Position numbers and translations under genes: made by a program. Shown in pieces: positions 18,553 through 27,134 of a stretch of DNA of 64,000 nt. Source of the stretch: Hyphomicrobiales bacterium (GTDB lineage Bacteria > Pseudomonadota > Alphaproteobacteria > Rhizobiales > Rhizobiaceae); the NCBI GenBank assembly GCA_017305835.1, contig JAFKJY010000044.1:1-64000 (forward strand). The letters are read 5' to 3'. Each line of letters starts with the position of its first letter. Within the stretch, counting starts at the first letter, position 1. A model generated the notes under the pieces. The model saw nothing but the letters and a program-made list of their open reading frames with translations, made no database searches and had not been told where the DNA came from.

Positions 18553-19498
18553 CGAGCTGGGCACGCGCGAAACCATAGCGATCGTCGGTGCCGGGCTCAT
18601 GGGCCACGGCATCGCCCAGGTCTTCGCGCTCGCCGGCCACCCGGTCCGCGTCTACGACGCGCAGGCGCAGGCGCTCGCCACGTTACGCGCCCGCATCCGC
18701 GCCAATCTCGACCAGCTCGGCATCCCTGCCGGCGCCGAGGAGCGCGTCACCGGCCATGCCGATCTCGGCGAGGCGGTCGCCGGCGCGTCCTGTGTGTTCG
18801 AGGCCGCGCCCGAGAAGCTTGAATTGAAGCGGCAGATCTTCGCCGAGCTGGTGCGGCTGGCCGACCCCGCGGCGCTGCTTGCCTCCAACACCTCCGTCAT
18901 CCCGATCGGCGAGATCGCAGCCGGCCTCGACACCGCCGGCCGCATCCTCGGCACGCACTGGTGGAACCCGCCCTTCCTCGTGCCGCTGGTCGAGGTGGTC
19001 GGCACCGACCGCACGCAACATGCCGTCATCGAGCGGATGATCGCCCTGCTGGCCGGCGCGGGCAAGGCGCCGGTCCATGTCCGCCGCGACGTGCCGGGCT
19101 TCGTCGGCAACCGGCTTCAGCATGCGCTCTGGCGCGAGGCGATTGCCATCGTCGCCGAGGGCATCGCCGACGCCGAGACCGTCGACACGGTGGTCAAGCA
19201 GAGCTTCGGCCGGCGCCTCGCCGTGCTCGGCCCGCTGGAGAACGCCGACCTCGTCGGCACCGACCTCACGCTCGACATCCACAATGTGGTGCTGCGCCAT
19301 CTCGACCGCTCGCCGGAACCCTCGCCCTATCTCGCCGGGCTGGTGGCGGAAGGCAGGCTCGGCATGAAGAGTGGCGAGGGTTTTCGCACATGGGCGCCGG
19401 GAGAGCCGGAAGCCGTCCGCGCCCGCGTCTTCGAGCATCTGAAGAAATCGGCATCCAATCTGGGAGGATCGAATGCACAAGCCGACACGCCTGGCTGA
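18524..19498 (+). CDS. 3-hydroxyacyl-CoA dehydrogenase-family NAD enzyme
   Basis: 324-residue enzyme with an N-terminal Rossmann fold (TIAIVGAGLMGHGIAQVFALAG) and C-terminal 3HCDH domain. The catalytic His lies in GTHWWNPPFLVPLVEVVG, followed by RRDVPGFVGNRLQHALWREA. The family oxidises a beta-hydroxyl (3-hydroxyacyl-CoA, carnitine or gulonate). As part of an operon ending in a BKACE, it could make the beta-keto acid that BKACE cleaves. The only ATG is at 18524, inside the SDR gene; about 15 N-terminal residues precede the fold. Substrate unassigned: the carnitine dehydrogenase pattern (HPFNP) is not present. Confidence 0.88.
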   Translation: MPTAATRRGDELGTRETIAIVGAGLMGHGIAQVFALAGHPVRVYDAQAQALATLRARIRANLDQLGIPAGAEERVTGHADLGEAVAGASCVFEAAPEKLELKRQIFAELVRLADPAALLASNTSVIPIGEIAAGLDTAGRILGTHWWNPPFLVPLVEVVGTDRTQHAVIERMIALLAGAGKAPVHVRRDVPGFVGNRLQHALWREAIAIVAEGIADAETVDTVVKQSFGRRLAVLGPLENADLVGTDLTLDIHNVVLRHLDRSPEPSPYLAGLVAEGRLGMKSGEGFRTWAPGEPEAVRARVFEHLKKSASNLGGSNAQADTPG

Positions 19499-20753
19499 CG
19501 GAATCTCGCGCAGGCTGTTCCTGGGCGCAGCCGCCGCGCTGGCCGCGCCTGCCGTCCTGAGGGTCAGCAAGTCCTTCGCCGCCGATCCGGTCCGGATCGG
19601 CTTGGTAACCCCGCAGACCGGGCCGCTCGCCTTCTTCGGCGCGCCGGACCCGTTCATCCTCAAGCGCTTCGAGAAGCAGATCGCGGCCGGCATCCAGGTC
19701 AAGGGCGAGACGCGGCCCGTCGAGTTCGTCATCAAGGACAGCCAGTCGAGCGCCAACCGCGCCTCCGAGGTCGCGAGCCAGTTGATCCTCGACGACGAGG
19801 TCGACCTGCTGATCTCCGCCGGCGGGCCGGACACCGTCAACCCGGTGGCCGACCAGGCCGAGGTCAACGGCGTGCCGCTGGTCGCCAACAACTGCCCGTG
19901 GCAGCCCTTCGTGTTCGGCCGCAACAGCACGCCCGACAAGGGCTTCGACTGGACCTGGCTGTTCGCCTTCGGCCTCGAGGACGTGATCGCCGCCTACATG
20001 GCGCTGTGGGGCACGATCGAGACCAACAGGAAGGTCGGCATGCTGTTCGCCAACGACGCGGACGGCAATGCCTGGGGCGACGCCCAGTTCGGCTTCCCCG
20101 CCGCGCTCGCCAAGGCCGGCTATGAAGGCGTCGATTCCGGCCGCTACACGCCGATGGCGGAGGACTACACCGCCCAGATCACCGCCTTCAAGAACGCCGG
20201 CGTCGACATCGTGGTGGCCACGATGGTGCCGCCCGAGTTCTTCGCCTTCTGGACACAGGCCGCCCAGCAGGGCTTCAAGCCGAAGGTCGCCACCATCGGC
20301 AAGACGCTGCTCCTGCCGCAGACGTTGGAGACGATCGGTGCCATCGGCAACGGCCTGTCGACCGAAGTGGGCTGGCACCGCACCTTCCCCTACAAATCGC
20401 AGGTGACGGGCGAAACCGCGCCGGACCTGTGCGACGCGTGGGAGAAGGAGACGGGCAAGCCGTGGATTCAGCTCATCGGCTCCAAGCACGCTCTGTTCGA
20501 GGTCGCGCTCGATGTGCTGTCGCGCGCCGGCGATCCGGGCGACCGCGACGCCGTCGTCGAAGCGATCAGGGCGACCGACCACGAGACGCTTTCCGGCCGG
20601 GTCAAATGGGAAGGCTCGCCGATCCGCAACGTCACCAAGACGCCGATCGTCGGCGGCCAGTGGATGAAGAACGGCGACCGCTTCGACCTCGTCATCCGCG
20701 CCAACCCCACCGACCAGCCGATCCCCACCGAGGGCGGCCTGGCGGCGCTGTGA
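19473..20753 (+). CDS. Liv-type ABC substrate-binding protein, copy 1
   Basis: Periplasmic receptor (Peripla_BP_6 family), 426 residues, with a Tat-like signal (SRRLFLGAAAALAAPAVL) and mature start near ADPVRIGLVTPQTGPLAFFG. It shares long conserved stretches with the second copy at 21473: PDTVNPVADQAEVNG, NDADGNAWGDA, SKHALFEV and RNVTKTPIVGGQW. It begins inside the end of the dehydrogenase gene (26-base overlap). Both copies precede a single set of permeases and ATPases, so they probably serve the same transporter with different ligands. Confidence 0.93.
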   Translation: MHKPTRLADGISRRLFLGAAAALAAPAVLRVSKSFAADPVRIGLVTPQTGPLAFFGAPDPFILKRFEKQIAAGIQVKGETRPVEFVIKDSQSSANRASEVASQLILDDEVDLLISAGGPDTVNPVADQAEVNGVPLVANNCPWQPFVFGRNSTPDKGFDWTWLFAFGLEDVIAAYMALWGTIETNRKVGMLFANDADGNAWGDAQFGFPAALAKAGYEGVDSGRYTPMAEDYTAQITAFKNAGVDIVVATMVPPEFFAFWTQAAQQGFKPKVATIGKTLLLPQTLETIGAIGNGLSTEVGWHRTFPYKSQVTGETAPDLCDAWEKETGKPWIQLIGSKHALFEVALDVLSRAGDPGDRDAVVEAIRATDHETLSGRVKWEGSPIRNVTKTPIVGGQWMKNGDRFDLVIRANPTDQPIPTEGGLAAL

Positions 20754-20768
20754 ACGAGGAGACACGAG

Positions 20769-21434
20769 ATGCGCTTCGATGAAGTCAACGACCTGCTCGA
20801 ACCCGGCTACCTGACGCTCGAATCCGGCGTCGTCAGCTACGACGACGGCCGCCGCACCATTGCCGCGCTGACGCGCATGCCCCAGTCCCGGGCCAAGATG
20901 GTGCACTGGTGGTTCGGCTGGCTGGGCGGCACCGACCAGTACAAGCTCTGGCACCCGAAGGACCATGTCTTCAGCGACTGGGAGAACCGCAAGGACGGCA
21001 ACTACTGGGGCGCCACCCATGTGGTCCGGGAATATCTCGGACGAGACGCCGATCCCACGATCCACGACCTGCGTGTGAATTTCGTCCATCCGCACGAATT
21101 CTTCGACCCGAAGCGCTACGACGCGTTCGACGGGGTTGCGGTGTGCGCCCGGCCGGGGGCGAAGGGCGTGCCGTTCACCATCGGGCATATGTGCCATTTC
21201 GTGCGCAACACCGACTACGGCTGCGAGATGCGGACGCGGTTCTGGCTCGGCGACATCAAGGATGCCGCGACCGGCGCGCCAGTGCCGGAAGACGTCGCGG
21301 CGAAGGTGCGCGCCGCGGCCGTGACCGAGCATTTCTGCCGCCGGCTGCACCAGCACGCAATCGAGGAAATGGGGTATCTCGCCGACATCCTGCCGGTGCT
21401 CTACCGGCAGGTCACCAGCGATACGTCGTTCTGA
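20769..21434 (+). CDS. DAPG-hydrolase (PhlG)-like family protein
   Basis: 221 residues resembling the DAPG_hydrolase family, whose founder PhlG is a zinc C-C hydrolase removing acetyl from 2,4-diacetylphloroglucinol. Landmarks: MVHWWFGWLGGTDQYKLWHP (residues 44-63), H66, HPHEFF (107-112), GHMCHFVR (139-146) and a C-terminal HAIEEM (197-202) offering His/Glu zinc ligands. The start at 20769 has GAGGAG upstream. It sits between two binding-protein genes, which is unusual. An acyl-aromatic or beta-diketone substrate is plausible, but other family members are uncharacterised. Confidence 0.7.
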   Translation: MRFDEVNDLLEPGYLTLESGVVSYDDGRRTIAALTRMPQSRAKMVHWWFGWLGGTDQYKLWHPKDHVFSDWENRKDGNYWGATHVVREYLGRDADPTIHDLRVNFVHPHEFFDPKRYDAFDGVAVCARPGAKGVPFTIGHMCHFVRNTDYGCEMRTRFWLGDIKDAATGAPVPEDVAAKVRAAAVTEHFCRRLHQHAIEEMGYLADILPVLYRQVTSDTSF

Positions 21435-21472
21435 GCGAGGCCGGCAAGGCCGAGCATCTCTGGGAGGAGAAA

Positions 21473-22762
21473 ATGACAGCTCGAAATGGAAGCATGCCGG
21501 GACTCAACCGCCGGGCGTTCCTGGCGGCCGCCACGACGGCGCTCGCCGCGCCGGTCGTCCTGCGCCATTCGCGCGCCTATGCGCAGACGCCGACGCTGAA
21601 GATCGGCCATGTCAGCCCGCGCACCGGGCCGCTGGCCGGCTTCGCCGAGGCCGACGACTACATCCTCGATGGCGTCGCCAGGGCTTACGGCAAGGGCATC
21701 GAGAACAACGGCAAGAGCTGGGCCGTCGAGATCATCTCGAAGGACAGCCAGTCGAACCCCAACCGTGCCGCCGAAGTCGCCTCCGAGCTGATCCTCAAGG
21801 ACGAGGTCGACATCATCGTCGCCGCCTCGACGCCGGACACGGTCAATCCCGTCTCCGACCAGGCCGAGGTCAACGGCACGCCCTGCGTCACTACCGACTG
21901 CCCGTGGCAGCCCTATTTCTTCGGCCGCAACGGCGCGCCCGACACCGGCTTCCAGTCCACCTACCATTTCTTCTGGGGCCTGGAGGACGTCATCGCCTCG
22001 TTCCTCGCCATGTGGAACCATGACGGCGTGGCGAAGAAGGTCGGCGGCCTGTTCCCCAACGACGCCGACGGAAATGCCTGGGGCGATGCCGAGCGCGGCT
22101 TCCCCAAGCCGCTCGCGGAAGCCGGCTTCGCGCTCACCGATCCCGGCCGCTACCAGCCGCTGACCGACAATTTCACCGCGCAGATCTCCGCCTTCAAGGG
22201 CGCCGGCGCCGAGATCGTCACCGGCAACATGATCCCGCCGGACTTCGCCACCTTCTGGAGCCAGGCCGGCCAGCAGGGTTTTCGGCCGAAGATCGTCACC
22301 ATCGGCAAGGCGCTGCTGTTCCCCTCCGTCATCGCCTCGCTCGGCGATCGCGGCGTCGGCCTCTCCTCCGAGATCTGGTGGACGCCGGACCATCCGTTCA
22401 AGTCGAGCCTGACCGGCGACAGCGCGCGCCAGCTCGCGGAAGGCTATTCGGCCGCCACCGGCCGCCCGTGGACGCAGCCGATCGGCTTCAAGCACGCGCT
22501 GTTCGAGGTGGTCGCCGACGTGGTGAAGCGCAGCGGCGACCTGGAGGACCCCGAGGCGATCGTCGCGGCGATCCGCGCCACCTCGCTGCCCACCATCGTC
22601 GGCCCGGTCGACTGGTCGAAGGGCCCGGTGAAGAACGTCACCAAGACGCCGCTCGTCGCCGGCCAGTGGCAGAAGCGCGGCGGCAAGGTCGAGCTGGTCG
22701 TCACCACCAACGCCAACGCGCCGGAGATCCCGGTCGGCGGCGACCTCGTCCTGCTGTCGTGA
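21473..22762 (+). CDS. Liv-type ABC substrate-binding protein, copy 2
   Basis: 429-residue paralogue of the protein at 19473, with Tat-like signal (LNRRAFLAAATTALAAPVVL, cleavage near AYAQ) and mature start TLKIGHVSPRTGPLAGF. The ATG at 21473 follows GGGAGGAG. Ligand-pocket residues differ from copy 1 in several places (CVTTDCPWQPYF versus LVANNCPWQPFV), consistent with related but distinct ligands. A strong hairpin follows the stop. Confidence 0.93.
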   Translation: MTARNGSMPGLNRRAFLAAATTALAAPVVLRHSRAYAQTPTLKIGHVSPRTGPLAGFAEADDYILDGVARAYGKGIENNGKSWAVEIISKDSQSNPNRAAEVASELILKDEVDIIVAASTPDTVNPVSDQAEVNGTPCVTTDCPWQPYFFGRNGAPDTGFQSTYHFFWGLEDVIASFLAMWNHDGVAKKVGGLFPNDADGNAWGDAERGFPKPLAEAGFALTDPGRYQPLTDNFTAQISAFKGAGAEIVTGNMIPPDFATFWSQAGQQGFRPKIVTIGKALLFPSVIASLGDRGVGLSSEIWWTPDHPFKSSLTGDSARQLAEGYSAATGRPWTQPIGFKHALFEVVADVVKRSGDLEDPEAIVAAIRATSLPTIVGPVDWSKGPVKNVTKTPLVAGQWQKRGGKVELVVTTNANAPEIPVGGDLVLLS

Positions 22763-22769
22763 TAGGCTC

Positions 22770-22803
22770 GGGCGGACGCCGGTACGGGACCCGGCATCCG
22801 CCC
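22770..22803. terminator. Intercistronic hairpin between binding protein and livG
   Basis: Stem 22770-22782 / 22791-22803 pairs at 12 of 13 positions with an 8-base loop, in the 70-base gap after the second binding-protein gene. It probably reduces read-through or protects upstream mRNA so that binding protein exceeds the membrane components. Confidence 0.6.
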
Positions 22804-22832
22804 GTCACACCAACCGTGAAGGCGCCGACATC

Positions 22833-23567
22833 GTGACGATCCTCACCGCCACGGGCCTCTCCAAGCGCTACGGCGCCCTGACCGTCACCGACAATGTCTC
22901 GCTGTCGCTCGGCGCCGGCGAGGCGCTCGGCATCGTCGGACCCAACGGCGCCGGCAAGACGACGCTGTTCAACCTGATCGCCGGCACCGTGCGGCCCGAC
23001 GCCGGCGCGATTCGTTTCGACGGCCGCGACGTCACCGCGCTGCCGGCGCGCGAGCGCTGCCATCTCGGCATCGCCCGCTCCTTCCAGATCCCGCACCCCT
23101 TCTCGGGCATGACAACCTACGAGAACGTGCTGGTGGGCGCCGCCTTCGGCCGCCGCGCCTCCGAGCGCGCCAGCGAGGCGCGCGCCGTCGAGGTGCTCGA
23201 GCTGACCGGCCTGAAGCGCAAGGCCAACACCTATGCGGGCGACCTCACCCTGCTGGAGCGCAAGCGGCTGGAGATGGCGCGCGCGCTCGCCAGCGATCCG
23301 CGCCTGCTGCTGCTCGACGAGATCGCCGGCGGCCTGACCGAGCCGGAATGCGTCGAGCTGGTCGCCACCATCAACGGCATCCGCGCCGAGGGCGTCTCGC
23401 TCATCTGGATCGAGCATGTCGTGCATGCGCTGCTCGCCGTCGTCGACCGCATCATGGTCATCGACTTCGGCAGGAAGATCGCGGAAGGGGAGCCGCGCGC
23501 CGTGATGGAGAGCCAGCAGGTCGCCGCCATCTACATGGGCATGGACGCGGAGATGGCGCATGGCTGA
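22833..23567 (+). CDS. livG: Branched-chain-type ABC ATPase LivG
   Basis: ATP-hydrolysing subunit, 244 residues. Walker A GPNGAGKTT, Q-loop region RSFQIPHPFSGMT, Walker B LLLLDEIAGGL and switch His in IWIEHVVHAL. The signature motif is divergent: LTLLERKRLEMARAL where LSxGQ is usual, a feature seen in part of this subfamily. GTG start at 22833 with AAGG ten bases upstream. Despite the Liv name, its ligand here is set by the two binding proteins and need not be an amino acid. Confidence 0.93.
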   Translation: MTILTATGLSKRYGALTVTDNVSLSLGAGEALGIVGPNGAGKTTLFNLIAGTVRPDAGAIRFDGRDVTALPARERCHLGIARSFQIPHPFSGMTTYENVLVGAAFGRRASERASEARAVEVLELTGLKRKANTYAGDLTLLERKRLEMARALASDPRLLLLDEIAGGLTEPECVELVATINGIRAEGVSLIWIEHVVHALLAVVDRIMVIDFGRKIAEGEPRAVMESQQVAAIYMGMDAEMAHG

Positions 23568-24270
23568 GCCGATCCTGTCGATCGCCAGCCTCAAGGCCGG
23601 CTATGGCGACTTCCAAGCGCTGTTCGGCATCGACCTGGAGGTCGGGCCGGGCGAGACGCTGGCCCTGATCGGCGCCAACGGCGCCGGCAAGACGACGCTG
23701 CTGCGCGCCATCACCGGCCTCGTCGGCTGCGCGCCCGCGATGGTCCGCCTCGACGGCCGGCCGATCGGCGGCATGCGGCCCGACCGCATCGCCGCCCTCG
23801 GCGTCGCCATGGTGCCCGAGGGGCGCCGGCTGTTCCGCTCGCTCTCGGTCGAGGAGAACCTGCTGATCGGCGGCGAGCGGGCGCGCCGCGGCGACTGGAC
23901 GCTGGAGCGCGTCTACGACCTCTTCCCCATCCTGCGCGAGAGGCGGCGCAACCCTGCCACCGCGCTGTCCGGCGGCCAGCAGCAGATGGTCGCCATCGGC
24001 CGGGCTCTGATGGCCAATCCGCGCCTCATCCTGTTCGACGAGATCTCGCTCGGCCTGGCCCCGGTGGTGATCCGCGACATCTACGCCGCCGTTCCGGCGA
24101 TCATGGCCTCCGGCGTCTCGGCGATCCTCGTCGAACAGGACGTCACGCGCGCGCTCGCCGTGGCGCGCAAGTTCGTCTGCCTGCAGGAAGGCCGCGTCTC
24201 GCTGGCCGGCCGGCCCGGCGAGCACGACCGGCAGGCCATCACCGCCGCCTATTTCGGGCTCGCGCGCTGA
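23560..24270 (+). CDS. livF: Branched-chain-type ABC ATPase LivF
   Basis: Second ATPase of the heterodimer, 236 residues. Walker [11 protein letters not shown]-loop [18 protein letters not shown], canonical signature [15 protein letters not shown], Walker [14 protein letters not shown] and switch region [10 protein letters not shown]. It overlaps livG by 8 bases and the permease start by 1 (TGATG). Confidence 0.95.
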   Translation: MAEPILSIASLKAGYGDFQALFGIDLEVGPGETLALIGANGAGKTTLLRAITGLVGCAPAMVRLDGRPIGGMRPDRIAALGVAMVPEGRRLFRSLSVEENLLIGGERARRGDWTLERVYDLFPILRERRRNPATALSGGQQQMVAIGRALMANPRLILFDEISLGLAPVVIRDIYAAVPAIMASGVSAILVEQDVTRALAVARKFVCLQEGRVSLAGRPGEHDRQAITAAYFGLAR

Positions 24271-25133
24271 TGGACTGGGTCAACGCAATCGTCCAGGGCG
24301 TGCTGATCGGCGGCCTCTATGCGCTGTTCGCCGCCGGCCTGTCGCTGATCTTCGGCGTCATGCGCCTCGTCAACATCGCCCATGGCGACATGATCGTCGC
24401 CGCCGCCTATCTGGCGCTGGTCATCGTCCAGGCGACCGGCCTCCACCCGCTCGCTTCGGCGCTGCTGGTGGTGCCGCTGATGGCGCTGATCGGCTACGCC
24501 ATGCAGCGCGTCCTGCTCAACCCGACCATCGGCAAGGACCTCTTGTCGCCGCTGCTCGTCACCTTCGGCATCTCGGTGATCCTGCAGAACGGCCTGCTCG
24601 TCGCCTTCACCGCCGACAGCCGCCGGCTCGCCGCCGGCAGCATCGAGACGGCCAGCATCCAGCTCGCGCCGGGCTTGAGCCTCGGCGTGCTGCCGCTGCT
24701 GATGTTCGCGGCTTCCGTGCTGATCATCTTCGGCATGGAGCTCGTCTTCTTCCGCACCAGCCTGGGGCGCGCCTTCCGCGCCACGTCCGACGACCCGGAG
24801 GTCGCCCAGCTCATGAATCTCAACCGCAACCATGTCTTCGGCATGGCCATGGCGCTGTCGGCCGCAGTCGTGGCGATCGCCGGCATCTTCCTCGCGATCC
24901 GCACCAATTTCGACCCGGCGTCGGGCCCGGCCCGGCTGATCTTCGGTTTCGAGGCCGTCATCATCGGCGGGCTCGGCAATCTGTGGGGCACGCTGGCCGG
25001 CGGCGTCGTCCTCGGCGTCGCCCAGGCGGTCGGCGCCCAGATCTCGCCCGGCTGGCAGATCCTCGCCGGCCACCTCGTCTTCTTCCTCGTGCTCGGGCTG
25101 CGGCCCCGCGGCCTGTTCCCGAGGATGGACTGA
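24270..25133 (+). CDS. livH: Branched-chain-type ABC permease LivH
   Basis: Inner-membrane permease of 287 residues with about eight hydrophobic segments. It begins WVNAIVQGVLIGGLYALFAAGLSLIFGVM, the typical LivH N-terminus, followed by NIAHGDM. The conserved FRATSDDPEVAQLMNLN cytoplasmic loop would contact the ATPases. Coupled to livF by TGATG and to livM by a 1-base gap. Confidence 0.95.
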   Translation: MDWVNAIVQGVLIGGLYALFAAGLSLIFGVMRLVNIAHGDMIVAAAYLALVIVQATGLHPLASALLVVPLMALIGYAMQRVLLNPTIGKDLLSPLLVTFGISVILQNGLLVAFTADSRRLAAGSIETASIQLAPGLSLGVLPLLMFAASVLIIFGMELVFFRTSLGRAFRATSDDPEVAQLMNLNRNHVFGMAMALSAAVVAIAGIFLAIRTNFDPASGPARLIFGFEAVIIGGLGNLWGTLAGGVVLGVAQAVGAQISPGWQILAGHLVFFLVLGLRPRGLFPRMD

Positions 25134-25134
25134 G

Positions 25135-26154
25135 ATGGCGCAGGCCTATTCGATCGAGCGCTCCACCCGCGCAAGCCGGATCACCGCCATCGTCGCGCTG
25201 CTGGCGCTCGCGGCCCTCGCCGCCGCGCCCTGGTGGGCCGGGCGCGCCGACCTGCGCCTGCTCGGCGAGGTTTATTCCTTCGTCGCGCTCGCCACGCTGT
25301 GGAACCTGCTCGCCGGCTATGCCGGCCTCGTCTCCGTGGGCCAGCAGGCCTATGTCGGCTTCGGCGGCTATGCGCTGTTCGCGCTCGCCATGTTCCTCGG
25401 CGTCCATCCGCTCTTGGCGATCGTGCTCGCCGGCATCGCCGGCGCCCTCATCGCCATCCCCGTCGCGCCGCTGCTGTTTCGCCTCCAGGGCGCCTATTTC
25501 GCCATCGGCACCTGGGTGCTGGCCGAGGTCTTTCGCCTCGGCTTCGCCCAGGTCTCCTCGCTCGGCGGCGGCTCCGGCATCAGCCTGCCGGCGGGCGTCG
25601 TCGCCGGCATCGCCGCCTCGCGGCCGCTGCGCGAGATGCTGGTCTACTGGGTGGCGCTGGCGATTGCCGTCGCCGCGATCGGCTTCGTCGTGCTCCTGCT
25701 GCGCTCGCGCATCGGGCTGGCGCTGACGGCGCTGCGCGACAGCGAGCTCGCCTCCGAAAGCCTTGGCATCGACATCTGGCGCACCAAGCTCCTCGTCTAT
25801 GTCGGCGTCGCCGGCCTCACCTCGATGACCGGCGCCTTCATCTTCCTGCAGAAGCTGCGCGTGTCGCCGGATGCGGCCTTCAGCGTCAACGACTGGACGG
25901 CTTACGTGATCTTCATCGCCGTCATCGGCGGCATCGGCACGATCGAGGGGCCGATCGTCGGCACGGTCATCTTCTTCCTGCTGCGCGAGACGCTGGCCGA
26001 CCTCGGCACCACCTACCTGATGATCCTCGGCGCCGTCGCCATCCTCGTCATGCTGCGCGCGCCGCAGGGCCTGTGGGGTTGGTTTGCGGCACGCACCGGG
26101 CTAACTCTCGTTCCCGTCAGGCGACGCGTCGTCTTCTCCGATCAATCCAAGTGA
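25135..26154 (+). CDS. livM: Branched-chain-type ABC permease LivM
   Basis: Second permease, 339 residues. The LivM signature LWNLLAGYAGLVSVGQQAYVG lies near residue 55, and the cytoplasmic loop LRDSELASESLGIDIWRTK contacts the ATPases. The C-terminal tail ends in a short basic extension (VRRRVVFSDQSK). The BKACE gene follows after 5 bases, tying transport to catabolism. Confidence 0.95.
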   Translation: MAQAYSIERSTRASRITAIVALLALAALAAAPWWAGRADLRLLGEVYSFVALATLWNLLAGYAGLVSVGQQAYVGFGGYALFALAMFLGVHPLLAIVLAGIAGALIAIPVAPLLFRLQGAYFAIGTWVLAEVFRLGFAQVSSLGGGSGISLPAGVVAGIAASRPLREMLVYWVALAIAVAAIGFVVLLLRSRIGLALTALRDSELASESLGIDIWRTKLLVYVGVAGLTSMTGAFIFLQKLRVSPDAAFSVNDWTAYVIFIAVIGGIGTIEGPIVGTVIFFLLRETLADLGTTYLMILGAVAILVMLRAPQGLWGWFAARTGLTLVPVRRRVVFSDQSK

Positions 26155-26159
26155 GCGAA

Positions 26160-27098
26160 ATGGCCGACCTCTCGAAGAAAGTCATCATCACCTGCGCCGT
26201 CACCGGCGGCATCCACACGCCGACCATGTCGGACGCCCTGCCCTTCACGCCCGAGGACATCGCCCGCCAGTCGATCGAGGCGGCGGAGGCGGGCGCGGCG
26301 ATCCTGCATCTCCACGCGCGCGACCCCAGGGACGGCCGTCCGACGCCGGACCCGGCCGTGTTCATGCAGTTCCTGCCGCGCATCAAGCAGTCGACCGACG
26401 CCGTCATCAACGTGACCACCGGCGGCGGCCTCAACATGACGGTCGAGCAGCGGCTGGCCGCGCCGCTGCAGGCCAAGCCCGAGATGTGCTCGCTCAATAT
26501 GGGCTCGATGAACTTCGGCATCTACCCGCTCGCCGACCGCTATTCCTCGTGGAAATACGAGTGGGAGGAGCCCTACCTGCGCGGCACCGACGACTTCATC
26601 TTCCGCAACACCTTCCGCGACATCGAGCGCATCCTGAAGATGCTCGGCGAGGAGCACGGCACCAAGTTCGAGCACGAGTGCTACGACGTCGGCCATCTCT
26701 ACAACGTCGCCCATTTCGTCGACCGCGGGCTGCTGAAGCCGCCCTTCTTCGTGCAGATGATCTTCGGCATCCTCGGCGGCATCGGGCCGGACATGGACAA
26801 TCTGCTGTTCATGAAGCGCACCGCAGACCGCCTGTTCGGCGACGCCTACCGCTGGTCGGTGCTGGCGGCGGGCCGCTTCCAGATGCCGTTCGCCACGCAG
26901 GCAGCCATGCTCGGCGGCTCGGTCCGCGTCGGGCTCGAGGATTCGCTCTATATCGGCCGCGGCAAGCTCGCCGGCTCCAATGCCGAGCAGGTGCGCAAGA
27001 TCAGGACGATCCTGACCGAGCTCGGCCACGAGATCGCGACCCCCGCCGAGGCGCGCCAGATCCTCGGCCTCAAGGGCGGCGACCTCGTCGGATTCTAG
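26160..27098 (+). CDS. Beta-keto acid cleavage enzyme (BKACE), copy 1
   Basis: Zinc enzyme of 312 residues that condenses acetyl-CoA with a beta-keto acid and cleaves it to acetoacetate and a new acyl-CoA (family of Kce, 3-keto-5-aminohexanoate cleavage enzyme). Zinc ligands appear in HLHARDP (H50 and H52) and the conserved Glu in VGLEDSLYIGRGKLA. LNMGSMNFG, IFGILGGIGP and SNAEQV are family hallmarks. The ATG at 26160 has no strong Shine-Dalgarno and may depend on coupling to livM. Last gene of the operon. Related to copy 2 at 43557, with the substrate-pocket segment GIYPLADRYSSWKYEW differing. Confidence 0.93.
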   Translation: MADLSKKVIITCAVTGGIHTPTMSDALPFTPEDIARQSIEAAEAGAAILHLHARDPRDGRPTPDPAVFMQFLPRIKQSTDAVINVTTGGGLNMTVEQRLAAPLQAKPEMCSLNMGSMNFGIYPLADRYSSWKYEWEEPYLRGTDDFIFRNTFRDIERILKMLGEEHGTKFEHECYDVGHLYNVAHFVDRGLLKPPFFVQMIFGILGGIGPDMDNLLFMKRTADRLFGDAYRWSVLAAGRFQMPFATQAAMLGGSVRVGLEDSLYIGRGKLAGSNAEQVRKIRTILTELGHEIATPAEARQILGLKGGDLVGF

Positions 27099-27105
27099 CA
27101 CCTGA

Positions 27106-27132
27106 CCGTGCGGGGCGTCATGTTCCGCACGG
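27106..27132. terminator. Bidirectional terminator candidate between convergent operons
   Basis: A perfect 8-bp stem (CCGTGCGG at 27106-27113, CCGCACGG at 27125-27132) with an 11-base loop fills the 36-base gap between the BKACE stop (27098) and the hydratase stop (27135). Confidence 0.5.
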
Positions 27133-27134
27133 CT

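Noticed and set aside
18524..19498. Carnitine 3-dehydrogenase annotation
   Set aside because: The catalytic segment is HWWNPP rather than HPFNP, and no other carnitine gene is present; left at family level.
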